A program made the position numbers and the translations under genes. From assembly GCF_003268775.1 (NCBI RefSeq), contig NZ_QLSU01000034.1:1-64000 (forward strand): DNA of 64,000 nt, read 5' to 3'. Positions 54,116 to 61,950 of this stretch are shown piece after piece. Position 1 is the first letter of the stretch, and every line of letters begins with the position of its first letter. This DNA comes from Paraburkholderia unamae (GTDB lineage: Bacteria > Pseudomonadota > Gammaproteobacteria > Burkholderiales > Burkholderiaceae). The notes beneath the pieces are model-generated. The model saw only the letters and a program-made list of their open reading frames with translations. It was not told the DNA's origin and did not search any database.

Positions 54116-55393
54116 ATGTCCACGCCTACGTCCCCGTCATCCGCCGCGCCGCGCGCGCCCATGCTGTCCACCGCCGATGCTCTCGCCACGCTGCTCGCGG
54201 CGGCGCAGCCGCTTGCGGGTACCGAAACGCTCTCGACCTTCGACGCATTGAACCGCGTCCTGGCCGCCGACGTCGTTTCGCCGCTCGACGTGCCGCCGAT
54301 GAACACGAGCGCGATGGACGGCTACGCGGTGCGCGTGGCCGACCTCGCGCAGGGCAGCCGCCACTTGCCGGTGTCGCAGCGCATTCCCGCGGGCCACGCG
54401 CCCGAGGCGCTTGCGGCGGGCACGGCGGCGCGCATCTTCACGGGTGCGACGGTGCCGCCGGGCGCCGACGCCGTGGTGATGCAGGAGCAGACCGAAGCCG
54501 CCGACGGCGCCGTCACCTTCCTGCACACGCCCAAGGCGGGCGAATGGATCACGGCGCAGGGCGCGGACATCCGCAAAAACACGGTGATCCTGCCTGCGGG
54601 CACGCGGCTCACGCCGGCGGCTCTCGGACTGGCCGCATCGGTGGGCTGCGCCACGCTCACGGTCGTGCGCCGCGTGAAGGTTGCCGTGTTCTTCACCGGC
54701 GACGAGCTGACCATGCCCGGCGAGCCGCTCAAGCCCGGCGCGATCTACAACTCGAACCGCTTCACGCTCACGGGCCTGCTGCGCAACCTCGGTTGCGACG
54801 TGACCGACTATGGCATCGTGCCGGACCAGCTCGACGTCACGCGCGCGACGCTGCGCGAAGCCGCCGCCGCGCACGATCTCATTCTCACGTCGGGTGGCGT
54901 GTCGGTGGGCGAGGAGGATCATGTCCGTCCCGCCGTGGAAGCCGAAGGCCGCATCAACCTCTGGCAGATCGCCATGAAGCCGGGCAAGCCGCTCGCGTTC
55001 GGCGCGGTGCGTCGTGCACAGGAGGCGGGTGCGGACAGCAAGCCGGGCGGCGAGGCATTTTTCATCGGGCTGCCGGGCAACCCGGTGTCAAGCTTCGTCA
55101 CCTTCCTGCTGTTCGTGCGCCCGTTCCTGCTGCGCCTCGCGGGTGCAACGCACGTGAGCCCGCGCGCGCTCTCCCTGCGCGCCGACTTCACCCAGTCGAA
55201 GAGCGATCGCCGCAACGAATTCCTGCGCGCGCGCGTGAATCCGGCAGGCGGTCTCGACCTGTTCTCGAACCAGAGCTCGGCCGTGCTGACCTCCACGGTG
55301 TGGGGCGACGGCCTCATCGACAATCCGCCGAACCACGCCATCAGCGCGGGCGAGACCGTGCGCTTCATTCCGTTCACCGAATTGCTGTACTGA
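54116..55393 (+). CDS. moeA: Molybdopterin molybdenumtransferase MoeA
   Basis: The 425-residue protein inserts molybdate into adenylated molybdopterin. N-T-S-A-M-D-G-Y-A-V at about 62-71, the G-A-x-V-P-P-G-A-D motif, F-F-T-G-D-E-L near 200 and S-G-G-V-S-V-G-E-E-D near 265 are the conserved MoeA segments. The N terminus has a Ser/Ala-rich extension. moaD starts 12 bases after the stop, so moeA-moaD-moaE is one unit. Confidence 0.96.
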   Translation: MSTPTSPSSAAPRAPMLSTADALATLLAAAQPLAGTETLSTFDALNRVLAADVVSPLDVPPMNTSAMDGYAVRVADLAQGSRHLPVSQRIPAGHAPEALAAGTAARIFTGATVPPGADAVVMQEQTEAADGAVTFLHTPKAGEWITAQGADIRKNTVILPAGTRLTPAALGLAASVGCATLTVVRRVKVAVFFTGDELTMPGEPLKPGAIYNSNRFTLTGLLRNLGCDVTDYGIVPDQLDVTRATLREAAAAHDLILTSGGVSVGEEDHVRPAVEAEGRINLWQIAMKPGKPLAFGAVRRAQEAGADSKPGGEAFFIGLPGNPVSSFVTFLLFVRPFLLRLAGATHVSPRALSLRADFTQSKSDRRNEFLRARVNPAGGLDLFSNQSSAVLTSTVWGDGLIDNPPNHAISAGETVRFIPFTELLY

Positions 55394-55404
55394 GCCTTTA
55401 GCCG

Positions 55405-55662
55405 ATGAAGATCCAGTTGAAATTTTTTGCGAGCGTGCGCGAGGCACTGGGTGTCGCGGACGAAACGGTCACGCTGCCGGACGGCATCGTGACGGTCGGC
55501 GACGTGCGCGGCTGGCTGCGCGCGCGCGGCGGCGTGTGGGCCGAAACGCTGGCGGAAGGCCGCGCGCTGCGCATGGCCTGCAACCACGTGATGACCGACC
55601 CGCGCACGCGGATCACCGAGGGCTGTGAAGTCGCGTTCTTCCCGCCGGTGACGGGCGGCTGA
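55405..55662 (+). CDS. moaD: Molybdopterin synthase small subunit MoaD
   Basis: The 85-residue ubiquitin-like protein ends in G-G, the residue pair that becomes the thiocarboxylate sulfur donor. It starts M-K-I-Q-L-K-F-F-A-S-V-R-E-A-L-G and shows the E-V-A-F-F-P-P-V-T-G-G end typical of MoaD. It works with MoaE encoded 20 bases downstream. Confidence 0.97.
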   Translation: MKIQLKFFASVREALGVADETVTLPDGIVTVGDVRGWLRARGGVWAETLAEGRALRMACNHVMTDPRTRITEGCEVAFFPPVTGG

Positions 55663-55681
55663 GCGCCACAGGAGACTCGCC

Positions 55682-56164
55682 ATGCCCGTACGCGTACAAA
55701 CGGAAGATTTCGACCTCAGCACCGAAGTCGCGCAGTTGCGTGCGCGCAATCCGGCGATCGGCGCGGTGGCGTGCTTCGTCGGCACCGTGCGCGACCTGAA
55801 CGACGGCAGCACGATCGCCTCGCTCGAACTCGAGCACTATCCGGGCATGACCGAAAAGGCGCTGGAAGCGATCGCTCTTGCGGCACAGCGGCGCTGGGCG
55901 GGCATCGAGGTGCTGATCGTGCACCGGGTGGGCAAGCTCGCGCCGCTCGATCAGATCGTGCTGGTCGCGACCACCTCGAAGCATCGCGGCGACGCCTTCG
56001 CGTCCTGCGAGTTCGTGATGGACTATCTCAAGACCGAGGCGCCGTTCTGGAAGAAGGAAGGGACGGAGCAGGGCGCGCGCTGGGTCGATGCGCGCGAGAG
56101 CGACGATGCGGCGCTGGCCAGGTGGGGCGTGGTGTCGGGGAATGTATCCGGAGAGCCGAAGTAG
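55682..56164 (+). CDS. moaE: Molybdopterin synthase catalytic subunit MoaE
   Basis: The 160-residue protein has A-V-A-C-F-V-G-T-V-R-D near 33-43, L-E-L-E-H-Y-P-G-M-T, H-R-V-G-K-L near 80-85 with a conserved Lys, and K-T-E-A-P-F-W-K-K-E near 118-127 with the catalytic Lys. It adds two sulfurs to cyclic pyranopterin monophosphate using MoaD thiocarboxylate. Confidence 0.97.
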   Translation: MPVRVQTEDFDLSTEVAQLRARNPAIGAVACFVGTVRDLNDGSTIASLELEHYPGMTEKALEAIALAAQRRWAGIEVLIVHRVGKLAPLDQIVLVATTSKHRGDAFASCEFVMDYLKTEAPFWKKEGTEQGARWVDARESDDAALARWGVVSGNVSGEPK

Positions 56165-56268
56165 GCGGTTTTCGCCAGGCGGAGTGCGCAACGGTTTATC
56201 GGCACCCGCTTGGGTCCATCTAATGCAACTAACCGCCTGGTCATTCCCTCAGTCGAAGGCAGACGCGC

Positions 56269-56823
56269 TCACTCCGCCGGGGCGCTTTCGTCGACGTCCA
56301 TCGAGCGGCCAATGATGCGGGTCGGGAACGGCTCGCCGGCCGGACGGTCAGGCAGATCGTGTCCGGCGGGGCGGCGGCGCGGGGCCACGCGCTCCAGCAG
56401 CGCCTGCTGTTCGGGCGGAATCGTATAGTCCCAGCCGAAGCGGCTCAGTTGCAGACTCTGCGCGATGCGCAGGGCGGGTTCCATGAACTGCACCGCCGCC
56501 GCAGGCGCGTAGCGCCCCTGCACCGTATCGAGAAAGAGATAAAGCCAGCGGCTGAAGTGCTGCGGCTCGACGCCGGGCACGGGGTCGTGGGCCTGCTGCA
56601 CATTGCCGCGGTAGGTCTTGGTGCCGAGCACGAGACTCGACCAGAAGCGGCACATCTTCGGCAGGTGCTCGTCCCAGCGACCGGCCAGCACGCCGTCGAA
56701 TACCGGGCCGAGCATTGCGTCTTCACGCACGCGATCGTAGAACGCGTAGACGAGTTCGCGGATGTTCTCTTCGGTGGGCTGGGCGTGCAGCGGGGAAGCG
56801 CTGCTTGCGTCGGGGCGGGTCAT
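56269..56823 (-). CDS. Group III truncated haemoglobin
   Basis: The 184-residue protein has the group III globin pattern: L-V-Y-A-F-Y-D-R-V-R-E-D-A-M-L-G-P-V-F near 26-44, K-M-C-R-F-W-S-S-L-V-L near 57-67 and H-F-S-R-W-L-Y-L-F near 91-99, whose His is the likely proximal haem ligand. A Pro/Arg-rich C-terminal tail of about 40 residues follows. Such globins handle NO or other redox gases. The divergent neighbour is an NsrR-type NO regulator with a repeat element between them, which fits NO-controlled expression. Confidence 0.9.
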   Translation of the reverse strand: MTRPDASSASPLHAQPTEENIRELVYAFYDRVREDAMLGPVFDGVLAGRWDEHLPKMCRFWSSLVLGTKTYRGNVQQAHDPVPGVEPQHFSRWLYLFLDTVQGRYAPAAAVQFMEPALRIAQSLQLSRFGWDYTIPPEQQALLERVAPRRRPAGHDLPDRPAGEPFPTRIIGRSMDVDESAPAE

Positions 56824-56962
56824 TGCGGTGCCTGCATTTCTGCCTGAGGTGGCCGGGAGTGTAGCCGGCGGCCGTGCGTCGACACGATGCGGCGCTGGGC
56901 CGCACGGTATTCCGGGTGCCAGGCAAGACGAAAAGCGCATGATACCCAGTCCGGGCAAAACC

Positions 56963-56989
56963 TGCATGCTATCTGCATGTTAATGTATG
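56963..56989. promoter_or_regulatory. Candidate NsrR-binding element between the globin gene and nsrR
   Basis: TGCATG occurs at 56963-56968 and 56974-56979, exactly one helical turn apart, followed by TTAATG. NsrR sites consist of two half-sites resembling A-x-A/T-T-G-C-A-T-T-T with this spacing. The element lies just upstream of nsrR and within the divergent region, which suits autoregulation and control of the globin gene. Confidence 0.5.
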
Positions 56990-57016
56990 GTTTCTGTCAC
57001 CCGCGCCGCCATCGCC

Positions 57017-57517
57017 ATGAGACTGACCGACTACACCGACTATTCGTTACGCGTGATGCTGTATCTCGCGTTGCGTCGTGACAGCCTGGCGACGATTCAG
57101 GAGATCTCGGACGCGTATGGCGTCTCGAAAAATCATCTGATGAAAGTCGTGCAGCGCCTGGGCGAACTGGGTTGGATCGACACGATTCGCGGGCGCAACG
57201 GCGGCTTGCGCCTCGCGCAGGCGTCGCTCGACCTGAGCGTCGGCGCGGTGGTGCGGCAGACCGAGAGCGATTTCGCGCTGGTCGGATGTTTTCCTGACGA
57301 GCATGGCGAGCGCCGCAACTGCGTCATTGAGCCGCAGTGCCGGCTCAAGCACGCGCTGGCGGCGGCGCGCGACGCTTTCCTGGCCGAGCTCGATCGCCAT
57401 ACCATCGGCGAACTCGTGCAACCGGCGGGCGAACTTACCGGGCTGCTCGGCCTCGCCCCGATCCAGTTCATGCCGCGGCTGCAACCGGCGCGCCCTGCGC
57501 CTTCGCGCGAGCATTGA
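57017..57517 (+). CDS. nsrR: Rrf2-family NO-sensing repressor NsrR
   Basis: The 166-residue regulator begins M-R-L-T-D-Y-T-D-Y-S-L-R-V-M-L-Y, the exact NsrR-type N terminus, with a winged helix through about residue 65. C91, C102 and C108 should ligate the Fe-S cluster; the first spacing (ten residues) is longer than the five seen in E. coli NsrR. NO destroys the cluster and relieves repression. I use the ATG at 57017; an in-frame ATG at 56987 lies inside the presumed operator. Confidence 0.92.
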   Translation: MRLTDYTDYSLRVMLYLALRRDSLATIQEISDAYGVSKNHLMKVVQRLGELGWIDTIRGRNGGLRLAQASLDLSVGAVVRQTESDFALVGCFPDEHGERRNCVIEPQCRLKHALAAARDAFLAELDRHTIGELVQPAGELTGLLGLAPIQFMPRLQPARPAPSREH

Positions 57518-57540
57518 GGGGCGCTTGCGCCCCTTTTTTC
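57517..57540 (+). terminator. Terminator of nsrR
   Basis: GGGGCGC (57518-57524) and GCGCCCC (57527-57533) pair around TT and are followed by T6. It starts right at the nsrR stop. Confidence 0.88.
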
Positions 57541-57717
57541 AAAACACGTATTTCATCCTCGGCTCCCGCTTTCACACGCGGTTCCCTCCATCCGGCCTCA
57601 GCCGGAACGCGCCCGCCGCCGTGCCTCCCTCCCTGATTTCCAGACTTGCGGCCCGCGCTGCCGCTGGCGGCATTTCACACATCGATCCCAAAAATCGGAA
57701 AAAATGACGCCAGAGCG

Positions 57718-57742
57718 CTTGAAACCGGCGCGACCCCCCTCA
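57718..57742 (+). promoter_or_regulatory. Candidate sigma-32 (heat-shock) promoter of clpB
   Basis: CTTGAAA at 57718-57724 equals the sigma-32 -35 consensus. CCCCT at 57736-57740, followed by CAAATT, resembles the C-rich -10 element, with a spacer of 11 bases. It lies about 40-65 bases upstream of the clpB ATG, where a heat-shock promoter is expected. Confidence 0.65.
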
Positions 57743-57782
57743 AATTTGGTGACAGTCTAGAAATCTGGAGGTCTCGTTTTAA

Positions 57783-60380
57783 ATGAGAATCGACAAACTC
57801 ACCACCAAGTTCCAGGAAGCCATCGCCGACGCACAAAGCCTCGCCGTTGGTCACGATAACCAGTACATCGAACCCGCCCACCTGCTGGCTGCGCTCGTCG
57901 CGCAGCAGGACGGCTCGGCGCGCTCGCTCATGTCGCGCGCCGGGGTGCAGGTGCAGGCGTTGCAGAACGCGCTTAACGACGCCATCAACCGCTTGCCGCA
58001 AGTGCAGGGCACCGACGGCAACGTGCAGATCGGCCGTGAGCTGGCGGGCCTGCTCAACCAGGCGGACAAGGAAGCGCAGAAGCTCAACGACACGTATATC
58101 GCGAGCGAAATGTTCCTGCTCGCCGTGGCCGACGACAAGGGCGAAGCGGGCCGCCTCGCGCGCCAGCACGGCCTGACGCGCAAGGCGCTCGAATCCGCGA
58201 TCGTCGCGGTGCGTGGCGGTGCGCAGGTGCATAGCCAGGACGCCGAGAGCCAGCGCGAAGCGCTCAAGAAGTACACGGTCGATCTGACCGAGCGCGCCCG
58301 CGCGGGCAAGCTCGACCCCGTGATCGGCCGCGACGACGAAATCCGCCGCTCGATCCAGATCCTGCAACGCCGCACCAAGAACAACCCGGTGCTGATCGGC
58401 GAGCCGGGCGTGGGCAAGACGGCGATCGTCGAAGGTCTCGCGCAGCGTATCGTCAACGGCGAAGTGCCGGAAACGCTCAAGGGCAAGCGCGTGCTTTCGC
58501 TCGACATGGCGGCGCTGCTCGCGGGCGCGAAGTATCGCGGCGAATTCGAAGAGCGGCTGAAGTCCGTGCTCAACGACATCGCGAAGGATGAAGGCCAGAC
58601 CATCGTCTTCATCGACGAGATTCACACCATGGTCGGCGCGGGCAAGGCCGAAGGCGCGATGGACGCGGGCAACATGCTCAAGCCGGCGCTTTCGCGCGGC
58701 GAACTGCATTGCATCGGCGCGACCACGCTCGACGAATATCGCAAGTACATCGAGAAGGATGCTGCGCTCGAGCGCCGCTTCCAGAAGGTGCTGGTCGATG
58801 AGCCGTCGGTCGAAGCGACCATCGCGATCCTGCGCGGTTTGAAGGAGAAGTACGAACTGCACCACGGCGTGGAAATCACCGACCCGGCGATCGTCGCGGC
58901 GGCGGAGCTCTCGCATCGCTATATCACCGACCGCTTCCTGCCGGACAAGGCCATCGACCTGATCGACGAAGCCGCTTCGAAGATCAAGATGGAAATCGAT
59001 TCGAAGCCCGAAGAGATGGACAAGCTCGACCGTCGCCTGATCCAGTTGAAGATCGAGCGCGAGGCCGTCAAGAAGGAGAAGGACGAAGCGTCGCAAAAGC
59101 GTTTGCAACTGATCGAGGAAGAAATCGATCGGCTGAGCCTCGAATATAAGGACCTCGAAGAAATCTGGACCGCCGAGAAGGCCGCGGTGCAGGGCGGTGC
59201 GCAGATCAAGGAAGAGATCGACCGCGTGCGCGCCGAGATCACGAAGTTCCAGCGCGAAGGCAAGCTCGAAAAGGTCGCGGAATTGCAGTACGGCAGGCTG
59301 CCGGAGCTCGAAACGCAACTCAAGCAGGTCACGCAGGCCGAAGCGAACGAGCAGAGCAGCCCGTCGCGTCATCGTCTGCTGCGCACGCAGGTGGGCGCCG
59401 AGGAAATCGCGGAAGTCGTGTCGCGTTCCACCGGCATTCCCGTCTCGCGCATGATGCAGGGCGAGCGCGAAAAGCTGTTGCTCATCGAAGACAAGCTGCA
59501 TGAGCGCGTGGTGGGCCAGGACGAGGCGATCACCGCGGTGGCCGATGCGATCCGCCGTTCGCGCGCCGGTCTCGCGGACCCGAACCGGCCCTACGGCTCG
59601 TTCCTGTTCCTTGGGCCGACGGGTGTGGGCAAGACCGAGTTGTGCAAGGCGCTGGCGGGCTTCCTGTTCGACGCGGAAGATCATCTCATCCGCATCGACA
59701 TGAGCGAGTTCATGGAGAAGCACAGCGTCGCGCGTTTGATCGGCGCGCCGCCGGGCTACGTGGGCTACGAAGAGGGCGGCTATCTGACCGAGGCCGTGCG
59801 CCGCAAGCCGTATAGCGTGATCCTGCTCGACGAAGTCGAGAAGGCGCACCCGGACGTGTTCAACGTGCTGCTGCAAGTGCTCGACGACGGCCGCATGACC
59901 GATGGCCAGGGCCGTACCGTGGACTTCAAGAACACGGTGATCGTGATGACGTCGAACCTCGGTTCGCACCTCATCCAGGCAATGGCGGGCGAGCCGCAGG
60001 AAGCCGTGAAGGACGCGGTGTGGAACGAGGTGAAGCAGCAGTTCCGCCCCGAGTTCCTGAACCGGATCGACGAGGTCGTGGTGTTCCATGCGCTCGATCG
60101 TTCGAACATCGAGTCGATCGCGAAGATCCAGTTGCAGCGTCTGCGCGAGCGTCTGGAGAAGCTCGACATGGAGTTGATGGTGTCCGACGAAGCGCTCGGC
60201 CAGATCGCGAAGGTCGGTTACGACCCGCTGTTCGGGGCGCGGCCGCTCAAGCGCGCGATCCAGCAGGAGATCGAGAACCCGGTCGCCAAGCTGATCCTCG
60301 CGGGCAAGTTCGGGCCGAAGGATGTGATTCCGGTCGACGTCCAGGACGGTAAGCTCGTGTTCGAGCGCGTCGTGCATTAA
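57783..60380 (+). CDS. clpB: ATP-dependent disaggregase ClpB
   Basis: The 865-residue AAA+ chaperone has the N domain (1-145), NBD1 with Walker A G-E-P-G-V-G-K-T at about 206-213, the coiled-coil middle domain (about 410-525, E/K/R-rich) that binds DnaK, and NBD2 with Walker A G-P-T-G-V-G-K-T at about 611-618. There is no ClpP-binding IGF loop. It rescues aggregated proteins with DnaK after heat stress. GGAGG lies 11 bases before the ATG, and a heat-shock promoter candidate is present. Confidence 0.98.
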   Translation: MRIDKLTTKFQEAIADAQSLAVGHDNQYIEPAHLLAALVAQQDGSARSLMSRAGVQVQALQNALNDAINRLPQVQGTDGNVQIGRELAGLLNQADKEAQKLNDTYIASEMFLLAVADDKGEAGRLARQHGLTRKALESAIVAVRGGAQVHSQDAESQREALKKYTVDLTERARAGKLDPVIGRDDEIRRSIQILQRRTKNNPVLIGEPGVGKTAIVEGLAQRIVNGEVPETLKGKRVLSLDMAALLAGAKYRGEFEERLKSVLNDIAKDEGQTIVFIDEIHTMVGAGKAEGAMDAGNMLKPALSRGELHCIGATTLDEYRKYIEKDAALERRFQKVLVDEPSVEATIAILRGLKEKYELHHGVEITDPAIVAAAELSHRYITDRFLPDKAIDLIDEAASKIKMEIDSKPEEMDKLDRRLIQLKIEREAVKKEKDEASQKRLQLIEEEIDRLSLEYKDLEEIWTAEKAAVQGGAQIKEEIDRVRAEITKFQREGKLEKVAELQYGRLPELETQLKQVTQAEANEQSSPSRHRLLRTQVGAEEIAEVVSRSTGIPVSRMMQGEREKLLLIEDKLHERVVGQDEAITAVADAIRRSRAGLADPNRPYGSFLFLGPTGVGKTELCKALAGFLFDAEDHLIRIDMSEFMEKHSVARLIGAPPGYVGYEEGGYLTEAVRRKPYSVILLDEVEKAHPDVFNVLLQVLDDGRMTDGQGRTVDFKNTVIVMTSNLGSHLIQAMAGEPQEAVKDAVWNEVKQQFRPEFLNRIDEVVVFHALDRSNIESIAKIQLQRLRERLEKLDMELMVSDEALGQIAKVGYDPLFGARPLKRAIQQEIENPVAKLILAGKFGPKDVIPVDVQDGKLVFERVVH

Positions 60381-60416
60381 GGTGCGTTCAGGCACGCTGT
60401 AGTGCTGTGGTGAAGC

Positions 60417-60452
60417 AAAAAGGGCAACGGAGTGATCCGTTGCCCTTTTTTT
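60417..60452. terminator. Bidirectional terminator behind clpB
   Basis: AAAAAGGGCAACGGA and TCCGTTGCCCTTTTT form a 15-base perfect stem with a GTGA loop and T/A tracts on both sides, serving clpB and the convergent YidB-like gene. Confidence 0.95.
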
Positions 60453-60489
60453 ATCTGCGCCGGGGACGACCCGGCACGGTGAGCGTCGC

Positions 60490-60930
60490 TCAGGCCTGCT
60501 TGTTGCCGCCGCCGAACAGCGACGCGAGGCCGCCGAGCGTGCCGAGCACGCTTTCCGCGTTGATCTGGCCGCCTGCGGGCACTTCGCCATTGGGCGTGCC
60601 GGCATTGACCACGTGCGGCAGCACCTGGGCGAGCAGGCCGCCCACCTGGTCGGGTTGCAGGCCGACCTTCTGCGCGAGGCCTGCAACGGCGTCCGAGCCG
60701 AGCACGCTGTGGATCTGATCGGCGGAGACAGGCTGGTTCTCGCCATTGCCGACCCACGACTGCACGACGTCACCGAGGCCGCCTTGCTGGAACTTCTGGA
60801 TGAGGCCGCTCAGGCCGCCGGGCTGGTTGTTGACGAACTCCATGGCCGCGGCGAGAAGCTGCGCCTGGCCGCCGCCTTGCTGTTGCGATTGCGAACCGAG
60901 CAGGGAACCGAGGGTATCTAGCAGACTCAT
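60490..60930 (-). CDS. YidB-family (DUF937) protein
   Basis: The 146-residue protein begins M-S-L-L-D-T-L-G-S-L-L-G-S-Q and is Gly/Gln-rich. G-L-S-G-L-I-Q-K-F-Q-Q-G-G-L-G-D-V-V-Q-S-W-V-G at about 39-61 and N-Q-P-V-S-A-D-Q-I-H-S-V-L-G are the YidB/DUF937 hallmark repeats, like those of E. coli YidB. It has no signal peptide. Its molecular role is unknown. Confidence 0.9.
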   Translation of the reverse strand: MSLLDTLGSLLGSQSQQQGGGQAQLLAAAMEFVNNQPGGLSGLIQKFQQGGLGDVVQSWVGNGENQPVSADQIHSVLGSDAVAGLAQKVGLQPDQVGGLLAQVLPHVVNAGTPNGEVPAGGQINAESVLGTLGGLASLFGGGNKQA

Positions 60931-61026
60931 GACGATCTCTCTGAATGATGGCCGCGTCGGGGGACGCGGCCGGTAAGTCGGACGGCGCGCGCAAAGGCCG
61001 CGCCGCAGGTCAGGTGCCGGCGCGCG

Positions 61027-61638
61027 TTACGCGCCGGAAGCGGCGGCGTCGGAGGCCGCCTTGCTCTTTTTCGACTTCTTCGGCTTTTTCGCCTTGCTGT
61101 CCGAGGCCGTGGCCGGCGCCGCGGCGGCCGAACCCGCTTCAGGCGCGCTGGCGGCCGCAGCCGTTTTGTCCTTCTTGCTCTTGTGTTTCGATTTTGCCGC
61201 CGTGGCGTCCGATGCGGTAGTCGTGGCCGCCGGCGTCTGCGCCGTCATCGGGTTCGGCGTCGTGGCAGCCGGCGCCGCGCCTGCCGTTGCCCCCGTCGTT
61301 GCTGCGGTTGCCGCCGTTGGGGCGCTCTTGCTGCTCTTCGAGGCGGCCGGCTTGCCTGCTGGCGGCGCTGCCGAGCCGTTGATCGTGAGGCCCGCCGTCT
61401 CCAGATTCTGCACCGACTTCGGGCCAATGCCCTTGACGCGGTTCACGAGGTCGTCGGCGTCCTTGAACGGGCCGTTTTTCGTGCGTTCGTCGATGATCGC
61501 CTTGGCGTGCACGGGGCCGATGCCCTTGACGGATTCGAGCGCCGTTTCGTCGGCGGTATTGACTTCCACGGCCGCGGCAAGCACGGCGGACAGCGACAGA
61601 CCGAATGCGAGGAACAGCATGAGCAGCTTCTTGAGCAT
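61027..61638 (-). CDS. ComEA-like helix-hairpin-helix DNA-binding protein with long basic tail
   Basis: The ATG at 61638 has GGAG at eight bases; an in-frame GTG nine bases upstream would overlap that SD. The 203-residue protein has a signal peptide (to about A22), then two helix-hairpin-helix motifs (residues about 24-86: V-N-T-A-D-E-T-A-L, V-K-G-I-G-P twice), as in ComEA proteins that bind incoming DNA in the periplasm. Residues about 90-203 form an Ala/Thr/Lys-rich tail ending K-K-P-K-K-S-K-K-S-K, absent from most ComEA. The tail may bind DNA or the cell wall. Confidence 0.88.
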   Translation of the reverse strand: MLKKLLMLFLAFGLSLSAVLAAAVEVNTADETALESVKGIGPVHAKAIIDERTKNGPFKDADDLVNRVKGIGPKSVQNLETAGLTINGSAAPPAGKPAASKSSKSAPTAATAATTGATAGAAPAATTPNPMTAQTPAATTTASDATAAKSKHKSKKDKTAAAASAPEAGSAAAAPATASDSKAKKPKKSKKSKAASDAAASGA

Positions 61639-61950
61639 GACGATCACTCCATTGAGGGCGATTCAGATTCAGTTAGCCGGGAACGGAAGACGCATCCGGT
61701 CCAGGGCCTGTTATTAGCGTGAACGGGCCCCAGGTGCTGCGGTACAAGAATAGGACAGTTGGCGTATCCGTGGATCGGGGGCGCTCGATTTATACCGGTC
61801 GATGTGTGGCAAGTAAATCACGCCGCACAATATTTAATACTTCTGTGCAATTTCGCGACGCGAAGCCACAGGCAATACACGTATTTTCGAAGCGCGAACA
61901 ACGACACCGCACGCGCCTGTGTGGTGCAGGCGCCGTGTCTGCCATGCGGC
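61639..61950. other. Intergenic region upstream of comEA
   Basis: About 310 bases between the comEA-like gene and the end of the sigma-54 activator gene, both on the minus strand. It should hold the comEA promoter. I see no clear terminator for the activator gene and no convincing promoter box pair. The part from 61780 to 61900 is AT-richer than its surroundings. Confidence 0.4.

Noticed and set aside
57675..60773. Antisense open frame of more than 1000 codons opposite clpB
   Set aside because: It is a shadow of high-GC codon bias in clpB: the translation is rich in Arg, His and Leu with no domain, and clpB is intact.
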